From the NCBI GenBank assembly GCA_034008185.1, contig CM067095.1, positions 5,626,610-5,690,609 on the forward strand: a stretch of DNA of 64,000 nucleotides, given 5' to 3'. The position numbers and the translations under genes were made by a program. Below the pieces are notes generated by a model that made no database searches, was not told where the DNA came from, and was given only the letters and a program-made list of their open reading frames with translations. The DNA comes from Gorsachius magnificus. Lineage: Eukaryota > Chordata > Aves > Pelecaniformes > Ardeidae. Each line of letters begins with the position of its first letter. Position 1 is the stretch's first letter. This document shows, piece by piece, positions 34,991 to 47,900 of the stretch.

Positions 34991-37895
34991 AAAGGATTTC
35001 AGGGCGCAGGACCTAGCACCAGACCTGTTATATGACTAACAGGCAATTTGCAGCTCTCAGTTTTATTTCACTTCAAAAGACAAAACCCATCTACTGAAGA
35101 CAGGCGCTCCCACCATCACTTTTGAAAAAACATTTTAATCTACTTAGTCAGAATAGATAACTGTGAGAATATATAGCTGTGCTACAGGATGATTATCTAC
35201 CGACACAGCGCTGCAGTTAAACTAAGATGCCCATTTCCAAAATAGCGCACATGGCTCTCGGAGAGGGCCCCTAGATGACTGAGGGAGAAGGGCAGCTCGC
35301 CTGGTAGACGTGGGACCGTGACCCTCTGCTCTCCTGCCTGCAGGAGAGCCCTGCCACCACCATGCACCTCGTCCACAACCGTTGGCTTCAGCCCTTCCTC
35401 TGCTGGCAGAAATGAAGCTGTCCGCTTGGTGCACATCCACCTAGATGCGCCCAACTGCGCTGGGCCATCGCTTCTGCACTGGATTTGGCGTGGACCAGAG
35501 GTTATTTGGTTCCTGGATGACACAGATTTTAACATCTCATCTGTGCCCCATCTGCACTGGCACAAAAAGAGGAGATGCTGGTACTTCTATAATGATAAGC
35601 ACCTATACAAACAATTATTTAAAGTTGCTAATGGCTTTGGCAGCCAGTTTGAAAAACAACAGGACAACCAGTGGCTGAAGTTAAGCAGAACTGAATAGGA
35701 CAACACAGTCCTAAACAACACAGGGCTCAGCACTTAATGCAAGTGCGATCCTTCCAGACTGTCACAATAAACGTAATTACTAAAAACAACAGGAACTTGA
35801 AAACAACCAAATCCACAGGCAAAGTCTAAATAAATCCAACTGAAGAAGCACTGAAGTTGCTGGAACAATGCTCCTTCATATCATATTTTCCTGTTTTCAT
35901 TTGCAATATTGCCAACAATGTGACTTTCACAACAAGACGCAGGAGGTTATGATTCTGCTAGTCAGAAGATTTGCATTTTTGACACTGTGAGACATAACAG
36001 AGACACAAACTTTCTGTATTAAGAAAAAGATGCCTGAGTTTGAAAGCTGGAAGTGTTTTGCTAAAGCAAAGATCTTTCAGTGACTGGCATTTCAGGATGC
36101 CATGGGATGATGGACATCAATAATCACGCAGCAACTCACCACACGGCTTCTGATATCTCCTCTTGTGTCTATCAACACCTTATTTTAGTCTCATAGCTAT
36201 GGAACAGAAATGAAAAAGTACAAACAGAAGCAGCAACTAATGTCATGTCAATTTGTATTTAATCCTCCAGGTCAGTGCAGAGGAGGGAAGACTGCATCAC
36301 CCATCAGGACACGGCAGAGCACAGGGTAACTTAGCAGCAGGGATGCTTGGCTTTGGTGGCTCTTTAGTAATTTTGCTTCCAAAAAAATGGGAAGAATTTT
36401 TCTCTTGTTCCAAAGATCATGGTTTCACACATAATATTAAGGTGTTTTAACTTAATGAAGTCAATGGTGTGAATAATTAAAATTACCCAATAAAAGAGAA
36501 ATCAAAAACCACTTTCCAGTTTGAAGCAGTTATAGGATATTAATTAAAAAGTAACCAGAGGAAAAAAAAAATTTACATTATGCTCAGATAAAACTCTCTG
36601 AAAATGAAGGGCTGAAGCGTAACTAAGTGGATCCAGGCAAGACAATGCAACTGGCAGGTAGCCCTTTCCAGTTTCTCCAGAACAGTTTTTGGACAATAAA
36701 AGGAAGTGTTGGAAATGAAGTGTCTGCAAGTTTCCTGATACCGTGACAGTGGCAAAGAGCATATGCCTGCTTAGCTTCAATAAAAACTTGGTAAATCCTG
36801 ATGGTAAGGAGACAGTTGTCTGAACAATTAGATCAGGGGAAATCATTACCCAACCCACTGCCGAACTTCATGCAAAATGAGACAGACGTGACGCCCTCTC
36901 GCAGCACTCATCTTCCAAGCATTTCGCCAGGCAGATGCAATTCCCTTGCACTGCAGCCGTGATGGGGAGTGAGGAGGAGCCTGGAGAGCTGATGGCCCTA
37001 CCCACAGCACGGGGACAACCCTGCACCCTGGAGCCTGTCTCTGCACACTGCCAAGGCCTCTCCTCTTGCTGGTTCACTGGCTCTCCTCTAAATTAGGCGC
37101 TTGACCAGGGAGATAAATTCTTGCCCAGATCCCTGCCAGCATCGCTGCAAGGTCTGATACCAGCACGGTTGTCCCTGCCCACCAGCTACATCCCAAGAAC
37201 ATGCTCAGCCTGGGGAAAGCTTCGTCCCGGGGGAAGGCAGGGGCAGCCAGGCAGGCTTTCTGGCTCACACAGAAGCAGGACACAGGGAAGAGTGGATCAA
37301 CTGACGCCTTCAGATGCTCGCTGACAACTTGCATTGGCGTATGGCAACAATCCACCAGCACAAAAATGATATTGCAAGTTATCAAGACTATTTAAAGATG
37401 AGTGGCAGCTAGGAGAGCTCACAGCAGAAGGGATGAGGTAAGGGAAAGTTCGACAATGAGAGAGAAAACACAAGATGGGGAAACAGAAAAGGAAAACAAG
37501 AACCTATTCCAATCTGTTGTTTCCTCTGTTACGACTGATACCTCTTCCCTCTAAAAAAGCAGCAGGCTGTTGGAGGCTTAGGACTCGTAACTTATTTGGT
37601 CTGATGAAATCGAGGGAGATGCTGTGTAAGTCGCCAGCCACAAGGGTATGCATACAAGCTGCTGAGCATAAGGATCCAACATGCTCTGCTTCCCAGCTCA
37701 GCCCCAGCTACATGAGATTGTCTCAGTGATGTACAAGGACCTGTATTTTATATTAAGACAATAATTGCTTGTATCTTCTAGGATAACATGAGAATTACAA
37801 TTATCACTTACAATAAAAAATTAGCAAAGTGCTCCATTGCTGAAGGAAACATTTATTTTGTATTTTTACTGAACACACTGGGTATGTTTATTATT
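34991..37895. other. Non-coding DNA with GC-richer patches
   Basis: Patches at about 35,240-35,480 and 36,880-37,330 are GC-richer and open on both strands for 60-126 codons, but the peptides look random and no splice pair fits. A faint ancient-repeat phrase (TGAAGTCAATGGTGTGAATA near 36,457) suggests another worn amniote repeat, too short to call. Confidence 0.6.
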
Positions 37896-37899
37896 TTAT

Positions 37900-38360
37900 T
37901 TGAATGCCGTATGATCTTGAAGGTATGGGACAAGATGTCACTTTGAAAATGAGCACCAAGGCCTTACATTTTTACTGTGTTCCTTCGAAGCTGGTAATTT
38001 TTATATCCAGCAAAAATGTTGCTCAGAGTAATATTATTTCTCCTGAATATGGCAGGAGCTTCTGCACAAGAGCTGTTATTTACTGAAAACAGGTCACAAA
38101 GGTTTTGCATTTCAGAATACAAGAACATTCTGTGTAAATGAAAACAAAAACCATTAGGTTTTTAACAGGGGAATTTCAAAATCTAATGCACACCTCATCT
38201 GGCAGGTGTGATTTCACCCTACCATGGTGCAGAAGTCTCATGACTGCATTTAAAGGGAGATTTGGAGAAGACTGGAATCTGCTTCTAACCATTGTTGTGA
38301 TCTATGTCCAGCCATCCCGCGCTCTGAACGTGGGTGTCTCACTGGCTGCATCAAATTACA
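37900..38360. promoter_or_regulatory. Candidate regulatory element with clustered T-box half sites
   Basis: At 38,189-38,210 a perfect inverted repeat, CACACCT, eight bases, AGGTGTG, is followed within two bases by TTTCACCC. AGGTGTGA is the T-box half site bound by Brachyury and TBX factors, and the third word is a close relative in the opposite direction. An E-box CATCTG lies inside the spacer, and an AGGTCA nuclear-receptor half site lies near 38,091. There is no open frame or repeat. Functional meaning is inferred. Confidence 0.35.
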
Positions 38361-39480
38361 TCATGTTTCAGAGAGGGAGAGGAATGGTTTAACTATCACA
38401 TGAAGGTGAACCTCAGACCTATTTGCTCGATACCAGCATAAAGCCTCAAACCTTCTGTTATACATACGTGTGACATTTTTTTCCATTAAGTGAAAATTTA
38501 CAGTCTCTGAAACGATATATGAGATACAGTTGTTAGGCATCAACTGATAACATCTAAGGCTAATGATCCCTAGAGCATTTAAGTATGAGCCAGCACAAAG
38601 ATCATAGAAAAGAAATAGCAAGCCTACTGCTTACAACCTCCGCCCCCAAGCAACCAACACCTTACTGGTAATGATTTGCTTATGTTTCTTCATTTTTTTT
38701 TTATATGGAGTGCTGTGCTGAGATTTTATTTGGGAGGGGAGGAGGTGGAGGACACACAGACAACAGGGGATGAAGAGCTGCAGGGAGACACGTTCTTGGT
38801 AAATCCACATGGGCAGAGAGCTTATCACAGGGAAGGAGGTGCTGTTTGGATGGTTGTTGCTCTTTTAAATGGATGAGGCAGGCAGTTTTACCCAAATTTA
38901 AAAACCCACCTATAATCCTTTAGGGATCCTTTTCCAGTGGCTTTTGCTACCACTGAGTGAACCACATAGGAGCAGAAGAGAACTGGAGAAGCAGCAAAGG
39001 CAATGGGAGTGACGCTAGCCAGCAGCCATGGAGACAGAGTTTTCTGTTTCACCTTACCATTTTCTGCTGCTATCGTAGGACTACATACATTACACATGCT
39101 GTTTGCTCCACCAGTTGTACCTTGGCAATGTAGAACCCTCACTCTTTTTAAAGGTCAGTCTTTAATCATGCAGCTGTGCAGCCCTTAACTGCAATGGTGC
39201 ACAGAAGGCCCACAGTGTTCTCCAATGCAAGTAAATAGCAACCAAACCCAAATATTTCAGAGTTCCAGATAATTATCTTCTTCCATACTCACTGGGCTAT
39301 AGACCAGTAAAGTCTGTTTTGGCTTGAATTTAATGCAAGACTCTACACTGGCTTTTTCAGCATGTCTTTAAAGCACACAGGGTATTTGCCAAAGACGACT
39401 GTTCACGTGCATTCCCTATATGATAATTTCCAAGGCTTCTAGTATAGATCACTCCATAAATGTATTTTCCAGTGCTCCAG
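38361..39480. other. Non-coding DNA, nothing recognised
   Basis: No supported gene or repeat. A T-run lies near 38,693. Frames on both strands around 38,631-39,188 are chance. Confidence 0.65.
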
Positions 39481-39481
39481 G

Positions 39482-39540
39482 CAAGATTCTGATCTCAGTC
39501 ATGCTGGTGTAAATCTACTATAATTTCATAATCTAGCCTT
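39482..39540 (-). repeat. Ancient amniote interspersed repeat fragment
   Basis: CAAGATTCTGATCTCAGTCA followed by GCTGGTGTAAATCTACTATA is a worn form of the phrase GATCTCAGTTACACTGGTGT then AAATCC and a CTCCATTGA tail. That phrase is the reverse orientation of the repeat tail seen at about 29.3 kb. It is an old fragment; the family name is uncertain. Confidence 0.45.
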
Positions 39541-42500
39541 TAGCATTTTTAATTTCTAAGAATGCCACTGGGGTATATTTACTTCCTATTTTCTACAGCC
39601 TGTTAGGTGAGAATTATAGTCATGTTGTCCAAAGCACACTCTAATCTCATATGCATCCATTAGTGGCTTAAGAAAAATAATCAGACTGTCCAATCAGCCT
39701 AACAGATAACACACAAGCCATCATTTACATGTTATCCCTTTCTGCAATATTGTGATTTCCACTTGGCCCCAGGGTAATACACTATTGGTATTAGCAATTT
39801 TCCTTGTAAATTAATCAGAACCACCTAGCAAATAATTACAAACTTCTCTTCCAAATCTATTATCTTCAGGTTTAAATGTGGGCAGATGGTAGGCCTTAGG
39901 GCATGTTTTATTCCAGGTATGGAATTAATTGATGATTTCTCACGTTATAAACAGAGAACTTCGAATTATTGTTGAACCTCTAATTTTTTTCCCTCTCATC
40001 CTATTAATGTTCATGCTAGGTAAATGTCTGGCAGCAATGAAATGTGCATTTTAAATACTTGGCCAATTTTGATTCAGGTATGAGAATCACAAGCTTCCTT
40101 CTCACTAGCACACTGATATTCGAAGCTTCTCTGTAATACTCATCCTCTGATGGGTAAGAATTAATTTATTCCTCAGGCTGCCTGCCCTTGAGTGGAGTTG
40201 GACACTTTTCTAAATAGGACTATGACATGCACAGTAGTTTCAGAATATAAATAGTCTAAGACATTTGCGTTTGAAAATCAATTTTTCCTTCAAATTGATA
40301 CCCTAGAGCTGAGAACTGATTACTCATTAATTAATTAAGCTTTCATAGAGCACAGGATCTTTGGAAGCCCAGACAAGGGGGAGGGGAGCTCCTGGAATAC
40401 CTGGTCCAACGCATACATGGAATATCTAACCTTCATGATGGTAGAAGGCCTTTTCTTATTAAGCCAACAAACTGAGATACTATCACCCTTAAAACCAGTA
40501 TGTAAAGACAGGTTCATGCAAAAGGCTTCCTTCACCTGTTCAGCTGGTTCTGAATCCCAGGCTTAGACATCCAGGGACCTGGGAAGTCTCCGTTCAATTT
40601 GAACACCCACCTATTAAGGAGCTACACAAGTACCAAGGTTTGCCTCAAAGGCAAGTGGGTTGTAGTGCATCATTTAAAGCCATCAGATAAACTAAAACAG
40701 TTTTGTAATTAAGAATTTATTTCATGCTCAATACCTTTCCCTCATAACAGTTGCTATTCTTTACTCCTCATAAAATGGGGACATACCAAAAATACCAAAA
40801 TACCAAACCCCATTGTCTATTGCCTAGACTCTCAGCATCAGTGCTCTTGTCAGTGTAGAGACATCTACTGTATCTTAAATAAAATGAATGTGAGCTGATC
40901 ACAGGCAGCCAGGGTCCAGTATGGACACTACAATACTTTATTTTTAAACATTATTATTTGTCTTACTCTATGCAGAGATCGAATTCCTTCTGTAAGAAAT
41001 AAATAAATACCTCTTTATAAATCACAGCCATACAACAAAGCACTAGGAGTTTAATTGATTGCTTCCTTCCTTTATTATTTTTCTTTATGACTTCCTCATT
41101 TGGAACTTCTCCTATTCCATCACTCACAGAAGTAAAAACAAGCTTATGCAATCATACATCACATTTCCCTCTCTTTCCTGGAAGGAGGGGGAGAAAACCA
41201 GCTCAAAACAATTGAAACCATCAGAGAGATTTTCCCAGTTGTGACAAGTGACAAATGCGTAGCCGGCACAGCATCCCTCTTGCTATCGTCTCCCTAGGAC
41301 AGCCTATCAGCACTGCACATGGGAATCCTAAATTCATACTACAGCCACGGAAACCCCCAGGAAAACAGCTATTAAAAGAACATTTTTTTCTTAGACATTC
41401 TCAAGAACAACATAGGTATTAATATAAAGCCTGGCTAATAGAAATGGTATGAACAGAAAGCTTTGTTCTTGCTTTTCACTTGAGGAATGCCTATTCTTTG
41501 TCAGCAATTCATGATCAGCAAAATGAAATCAGAACAACCAACTGGATAAAAGACAAAAAGACAAACAGCTTTTAATAATGTATAAAGTTGATCATAGTGC
41601 ATTCCCAAGACTGAGATCCAATGCCAGTATCAAGCAAACAAACCATTATGATTGCGTTAATAGAAGATGCCTGATGCACAAGGAACATGATTAATTTTAA
41701 ACAAGTATCTTCACTGGCCAAGGTTCTCAGGAGCAATGAATCACTTTGAACACCCAGCCTTCCCCCCCCCCACCCCCCCCTGTCTAGAACACAGGATACT
41801 TTAAGAGAAGGCTTGCTTTCAGAACGGGAAGCTTTCTTGAAGCATCTAGAGTTGAAGGTGAGAGGGAGGGGGTGTTTGGCATTCACAGTCATTACTGGTA
41901 GCCAAAATGACAAGCTTTTTTGGCAAACAGCAGGCACCGAGTCCAGTGGGGAGGTATTGCAGAAGTATACACGTTACCCTGCACAAAGCAAGAGCCAAAA
42001 GTCGCACAACCAGACAAATTGGCCATTACAGTGAGAGCGGTGATGGATTCTGTGATGGGAAATGTGGTCTCAAATAATTACTTCCCAAGCTGACTGTGTA
42101 TCCTAAGGGGCTGGAGCAAGGATGTATAAAGAGCCAGAAGTGTAAGCAGGCAAGCAAGAACATCAGCATTTCCACAGACCAAATTCCTTGAACAGGAAAA
42201 ATTTGATTTTGTTTATCTAAGTAAGGAAGCTTCTACTTTCTCTCTCGGTCTCTCCACTGACCAGAATTGTTTAGGTAACACTTGGAAAGGGAAAGACAGA
42301 TATGGTATAACCAGAAACCACAAGCTGCATTCTCTCAGCAACACATTAACGTCTTTGAAGACAAACAGGAATATTTGTAATACTTTTTTAAATAAAAAAG
42401 GAGGATGGATGCAACTTAATTCCATAATTAAAGGGTTAATTATATGCATGATAAAAATAAGTTTTATGTTTTACTGTGCACACCCAATCCCTATAATCTG

Positions 42501-45500
42501 GTCATAAATAAAAGGGCTGGTGATAAGGAAAGCTGCAGGCAGGAGAGCAACTCACCATCTTTAATGGGCAGTTATATGACATGCTGCTAGTACATTGGCA
42601 GTAAATCAGCAGAAACATCTTTTATAGAGTTCTAGTTTTTATGATGTCATTAACTTTCCTCCTTATACTTAAGGGATAATGAAATAAAGTCATGAGGAGG
42701 GATCAAAGGATGAGCCCGAACTGTGTAGTTTGAAACAGCCACAGGGGAATCAATTTTGCCCACACTTTCCTGCAGACATTTTGATGGCAGAGAGGAGTGA
42801 AGAGCGGAGGAGGCAAGACAGACCACAAAACTTTTGGCAAACCCTGAATAGCACACATATTAATGAGCTGTTTTATGAGAAGAGTTCTTTAAGCAATATT
42901 CCCGTGGCTTCAAAACACTGCAATTTAGCAATAATTTAAACACACAAGGTGGTGGGATCAACGCCACATTCAAGAAACGGCAAGACAGGCTGCAACGTTA
43001 GCACACCCGTATTGGAAGGATGCCAGGTACAACAACGTCGTCTCATCCTCTCATGTAATTAGAAACACCGAGCAGGATGGTGATCGATAGGGTGATGCAC
43101 GGCATACAATAACCAGTGGACACCATTAAACTAAGGCAGTAACACCGGAAAGTTATGACAGTTATGAACCGTTTAGGTCAAGTCAGGCATCAATCTAACA
43201 CAAATGGAAGAAAATGTTGCCAGCAGATCTGTATCTAATTAAAAAAATTAAAGTAAACCTCCCCCTGCCTAACAGTGGTCACTGTGATTAAAATTACTCC
43301 CATAATGTCCCTATCAGACAAGCCCTAACAAGCAGGGTGAAGCTTTCTGGTTTTGCTGATGTCTAGAAGCGGCTTTCAGAGGGATCCCTGAAGGGGACTG
43401 GCTCTGGACTCCCTTTTGAGAGTACAACGTACATGAAAAATAAACAGAACCGATACGGGGCGGGTGTCAGAGCAGACTTTTGAGGGGCACCTACAACAGG
43501 TCTGTGAGTAACAGATGATGCCAGCATGTTAGCTGCTGTTTATAACTCACAGTGCTGTTCAAAAGTCACAGCCTGGTTTGCATAGAAAGTGTCTTATATT
43601 TTCTGAGTTCTACAAAAAGGGCATTTCTTCCATCCCAAGGAATGGCATCCTATTAAGGCACAAGGATAACATGGTTTTTTCCAGAGCATTTGTCTTGCTT
43701 ATTAGCTCAGACTTGAACAGGAAATGCCATTTGTTCAACACCTCATGACTGTTTACAGTTGCAGACCTCAGATGTGATCCAAACCCCTGTGAAGTGAAGA
43801 GCCTGCGTGGCCTGCAACGAGCAACTGGAAGATGCCTTTAGATAGCAAGGCATGACAGCTTCCTGAGTTCAGGTGAGCGTTTACTCCGTTTGCTCACCTG
43901 AGTGATTTGTTCAGCTTCAGAGGAACTATTTCCAAGATTAACATCTGCTAGATTTAGCCTGAAAAAGACCCCACGCTAAGTCCAGATTAAAACTACTGCT
44001 ATCAGTTTACTGAGGGCAAATAAAATTTTAAAAATGCCATTTACTACTAAAGAATTGAGAGCCTCGTTTCCATAAAATTACATCATCTAAAAATTGGTAG
44101 GGGAAACAACATCTTGACTTTCTGATCATTCTTCACTGTTTATTGCACTCTCATCTACCCATTAAAGAGGAAATTTTGTGTCTTCCCACTGAAGGAAGGT
44201 ATCCAGTATTGGCTATTTCTTAACACACAAATTATATGCAACTTGGGTCTCCTCCTCCTTGTGGCCCAATGTTTTCTTTCACTTGTTTTGCATAACTCTG
44301 TTTAGAGGGTTTTGCCATGGAAATTAAGATGGAGAAGTTAATTAGCCCATCTTAGGGATTTGCACGAGCACGTGGGAAGCTCTAGGTCAGCGCATCTGTC
44401 TGCAAATACGGTGGTCAATTAGCACGAAGAACATTTATCAACAAGTGCCATTACATTTTCCACAAGCAACCTTTCAGCAAATACTAGCCATGCTGTATAG
44501 CAAGGATCAGACGTGTTAGTTAAGATTCTGGAGGCCCCTCTGCCTAAGCATCATGCGGCTTGCAGCAAAGTACCAACTCCACTCATCCTCCCATTCAAAT
44601 TGAAACTGTCTTTTGTCTGATATATGCACGCAATGGTGCGATGTAAGAGTAACCCATCCTGTCTGCCATGGAATAATGGCTATGTCACCGTGCCAGTCGA
44701 TCTCCCACCTGAGGATGTCTCTCGCCCTCCCCATCCTCCTTGCAACTGCAGCTACGTTGAAAGTTCAACTCTGACAAGGCAGCATTAGAGATGGAGGGAA
44801 GCTCTACTTGTGTTATTAAAGGAAGGGAGGGGAGAGAATGGAGGAGCTAATTGTATGCGCTGCAACTCTTCCTAAAAATAAGAAACTGAGTTATCACAGT
44901 GTTTCTTATAGGGCTTTATGCATTCAAACTTCTCTAAATGAGGGACTACACCATGCGTTGCGCATCGCCATATAGATGACTGTATACCATTACCTAAAAT
45001 TGAACTGAGTCTGTTCAACCTACCCTGCACTCCAATTTGTCACAGAAACAGTTTCCTTGGCCCATTCATATAATGAATGTGGATATGAAGTTAATGCCAA
45101 GGAAGATAAGCACCCGCAGGGTTATTTAAGCCTACCCTTCTCTGTCATTCCCTGCGTTATTTCTTAGGCAACATTATATAGGAGTTTAAAAAAAAAAGGC
45201 AGACGGGGAAACAGGGTAGTGGCACAACATCCAGATCCAATGCCAACATTTACAGTGACCTTGCTGGCTGAAAAATATTTTATTGTTGCCTATTTCAAAA
45301 TCTATCAGGATCAATCTTAAAATTTGGTTTGTTTTCAGAGAAGATACCGAAGGACATACTGCACAGGTATATCTTGTCAGGGTAATGTCTCCCTTGTTTC
45401 TACAGAAAACTTCTAAAATTCTTCAAGTGTATCATATTCACCCAGTGAAGTATGAAATACATACCAGGTTCCACAAAGCAGCAAGTCATATTTCAGAAGC

Positions 45501-46750
45501 TCAGGGCTTTGTTAGGGCACTTTGGACAAAGTCCTGTCCAGCTGAAAGGAAAGGCTCAGCTCCCATTAATACCAGTCAGGTGAGAATTTAACCCTTTTTA
45601 ATTTCCCTTGTAGCTTAAGCATAGCCATATGAGCAGTAAGAAGGTAAAGCAAACCCACTTCTGTGTTATGACTCCAGCAGACCCGAGGAATCGCTGTTCG
45701 GCCAGCCTTTCCAGCTGTTGTTGAAGTTCATGATCGTATCTAACCAAGAAATGTTGCCTACACTGCAAAATTTTGTAAGATTCTTCACCACCTAAACAGC
45801 AGCAGCGCACATGTGCTGGATCAAGCCTGTACTTGGAAGATACCAGCAGGATCAAGGTGCCTTGAAATGCAAGGCTTGTAAGCTGGGAGGTTAAAAGCAG
45901 CATTAGAGAATTAGGTGTCCAATTCCCACTGAGAACTAGTGGTAATTAGTATCTACAATAATACAAAGGCCCATGCAATTAGTATGCAAAGATGCTTGTG
46001 CAGAAGGCAGGCTGACTGAGATTTAATTTTTAGGGTTTCCACGGAGATTTTATTTGCGACCTAACGCTTGATATTACCTTCAATATTCCGGTATATCCTA
46101 CCTACCCTATCCTTACAGCACAAGCCACCAAGATTGCAAACCAGGGCTTATGTACAGAGTGCGTTTCCTTGCTGTCGAGCCTGTGATGTCCCTCAATTTA
46201 AATTGCAATGGTTCCTTCTTTGAAGGATTGCTAAGTGGCAAGAACAAAACCTATGACTGTCAGGCTCTAAGCATCACAATTTCTTATGGCTTTACAGCAG
46301 AACATTAAGACAGGATGAAGAATTAGCTGTGTCAAGGAGAAAATTTGCTACTGTCAAATTTGTTTAGTTATTCTGAGTTACAAATATGATTTGCTGCTAC
46401 CAAAAAATCAACTAGGCTGTATTAAAAGTGTAATTTGATACCCAGCTATAAATCTCTTTAATAAAGGTGTGGTGGAAATTATGTTATCCATATATAAAGA
46501 TTAATTTCTATTTAAATATAGATAAATTCAGGAAGCTGAACGATGCTGAAGCCGAGACAGGCTTCTTCTAAAGTGTGAAGTTGCTTTGTTGCTCCTGGTA
46601 AATGCTAATTCTTTTCGCTGCCCGTTTGGTTGTACTTTACATTTAACCACACAGTTTTATTTATTATTCTCACTCTGAACTTTCACGGCATCCCTTTCAT
46701 CAGTTAAATTCCCCCTTTCGAAACAAACATCTATTTGAACAAAAACAGTC
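39541..46750. other. Non-coding DNA, no gene recognised
   Basis: Seven kilobases of mostly unique AT-rich sequence. Frames up to 121 codons (for example minus strand 41,572-41,937) carry no domain. Around 45,490-45,600 the words AAAGTCCTGTCCAGCTGAAA and CTCAGCTCCCATTAATACC hint at another ancient repeat tail. A GCTCACCTGAGT / CAGGTGAGC inverted pair occurs near 43,870-43,904. The CR1-like trace near 40,330-40,430 was judged too weak. Confidence 0.6.
41762..41780. repeat. Poly-C tract interrupted by one A
   Basis: Ten C bases, one A, and eight C bases. A simple repeat, likely length-variable. Confidence 0.95.
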
Positions 46751-46753
46751 TTT

Positions 46754-46772
46754 AAAAAAAAAAAAAAAAAAA
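46754..46772 (+). repeat. Poly-A tract of 19
   Basis: Nineteen A bases with no processed-gene copy before them, so it is more likely a simple repeat than the tail of a retroposed gene. Confidence 0.9.
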
Positions 46773-46789
46773 GAATCAAAGCATTTTTA

Positions 46790-47305
46790 GTGAAATGAAG
46801 TTTTCTGGACTGAATTACCCAGCCTACACCATAGCATGCTCAGCCACTGGAAATTATTTAGAAACAACCGAAGGATAGGGCCAAAGGCCCGAGGCCTTTA
46901 TCTGGGCCAGATGATTGATGTGCTGTGGGCCCCGCTGTGGTTAACAGTGATTTTTAGCTGTTGCTAGCAGCAACAGTCAGGGGCGCAGCGTGAGGCCAGC
47001 AGCCGGCCGCGGTGCTGCAGCAGGCCCGCACACAGGGACAGACAAATAGTCTTTTCAGCCGGACAGGTCTCGTGGGGGGCTTTGACATAAAGGGCCCTTT
47101 GGAAAGGCTGGAATTGTCAGCCCTTTGATGGCCGCATGCTGGGCCATTAGCTTCTGTTACTAATTTGCGGTGCATGTGAGAGGGCAGATCCACGGGAACA
47201 CCTGCGAGCGGCTCGGGTGCATTGTGGGATGGGTTTTGTAGGGAGAGCCGAGGAATAAAGGACGAGGCATAACCCTTCCATCTAAAGGGCAGATGACACA
47301 GGCTA
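46790..47305. promoter_or_regulatory. Candidate regulatory element, locally CpG-rich
   Basis: This is the most distinct composition change in the window: AT-rich flanks give way to a GC-balanced block with a CpG cluster (six CpG in about 57 bases from 46,981, and more up to 47,270). It holds a PBX/HOX-type TGATTGAT (46912-46919), a RUNX-type TGTGGTTA (46936-46943) running into GTTAAC, a short hairpin CTGTTGCT/AGCAACAG (46958-46976) and CCTTTGATGG, a TCF-type core, near 47,121. A minus-strand open frame of 123 codons (46,954-47,325) overlaps it, but its peptide is not recognisable. It could be an enhancer, or a small orphan CpG island acting as a promoter. Confidence 0.42.
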
Positions 47306-47800
47306 TTATCGTTTCCAGCCATCAAAAGGAGGGCTCTGAAGTAACATCAAGCTGTCTAACTCAAACCTGGAAAAGCAAAGAAACTGGGGAAATTCAGAGT
47401 TAATAAGGGGCCATCTGTAACACAACATGCCAGGCTTCTGCAGGAACTTTTTGGGAAGAGGTAACCTTACACTTTGGGATACCCAAGAGGAACAGGCAGG
47501 ATTCAAGGACAAACCATTGCCTGTGCTTGTACCGATTTCGAAATTCCCTGCCTCCTTGAGCCCCTATGTGCAAAATATAAAAATATAACAGGAGGAAAGT
47601 AATATTGAAGGTGTTCACGGCAGATGCCAGCCCTGGGTAGAAGTGGAAGAAATGCCATTTTAACCGTTGGGGGAACTTCTGAAACCCACGGATTCCTGCA
47701 CTCTGAACAACATTACATTTTTTTCCACCAGCAGATCCCATAGAGCATGAAAGCCTTCACACAACTGGGCCTGTCAATGCACCCTGAAGGTCTGCCCGCC
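47306..47800. other. Non-coding DNA, nothing recognised
   Basis: No gene, repeat or motif cluster supported. A 113-codon minus-strand frame in this stretch looks random. Confidence 0.6.
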
Positions 47801-47804
47801 CCAC

Positions 47805-47900
47805 TCATGAGTTAACCAAGGCACAGTAAACAGCATGCCCGAGATCGCAGAGCAAGATTATAGGAGTGCTGGGAATACAACACAGACCTTCTGTCTCCTC
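47805..47900 (+). repeat. MIR-like SINE remnant
   Basis: CCAAGGCACAGTAAACAGC, GCCCGAGATCGCAGAGCAAG, GAGTGCTGGGAATACAACAC and AGACCTTCTGTCTCC follow MIR order (GAGGCACAGAG, GCCCAAGGTCACACAGCAAG, GAGCTGGGAATAGAACCCAG, GTCTCCTGACTCC). The agreement is clearer than for the other MIR candidates here. Confidence 0.6.

Noticed and set aside
35318..35698. 126-codon plus-strand frame
   Set aside because: No recognisable fold or motif, and opposite-strand frames of similar length overlap it. Consistent with a GC-rich patch.
36450..36490. Ancient repeat phrase TGAAGTCAATGGTGTGAATA
   Set aside because: The match is limited to one short phrase, insufficient for a repeat call.
40330..40430. Similarity to an avian CR1 LINE 3' end on the minus strand (GTTGGACCAGGT phrase)
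   Set aside because: Only one short phrase matches. The usual terminal ATTCTATG repeats and the upstream CR1 text are missing.
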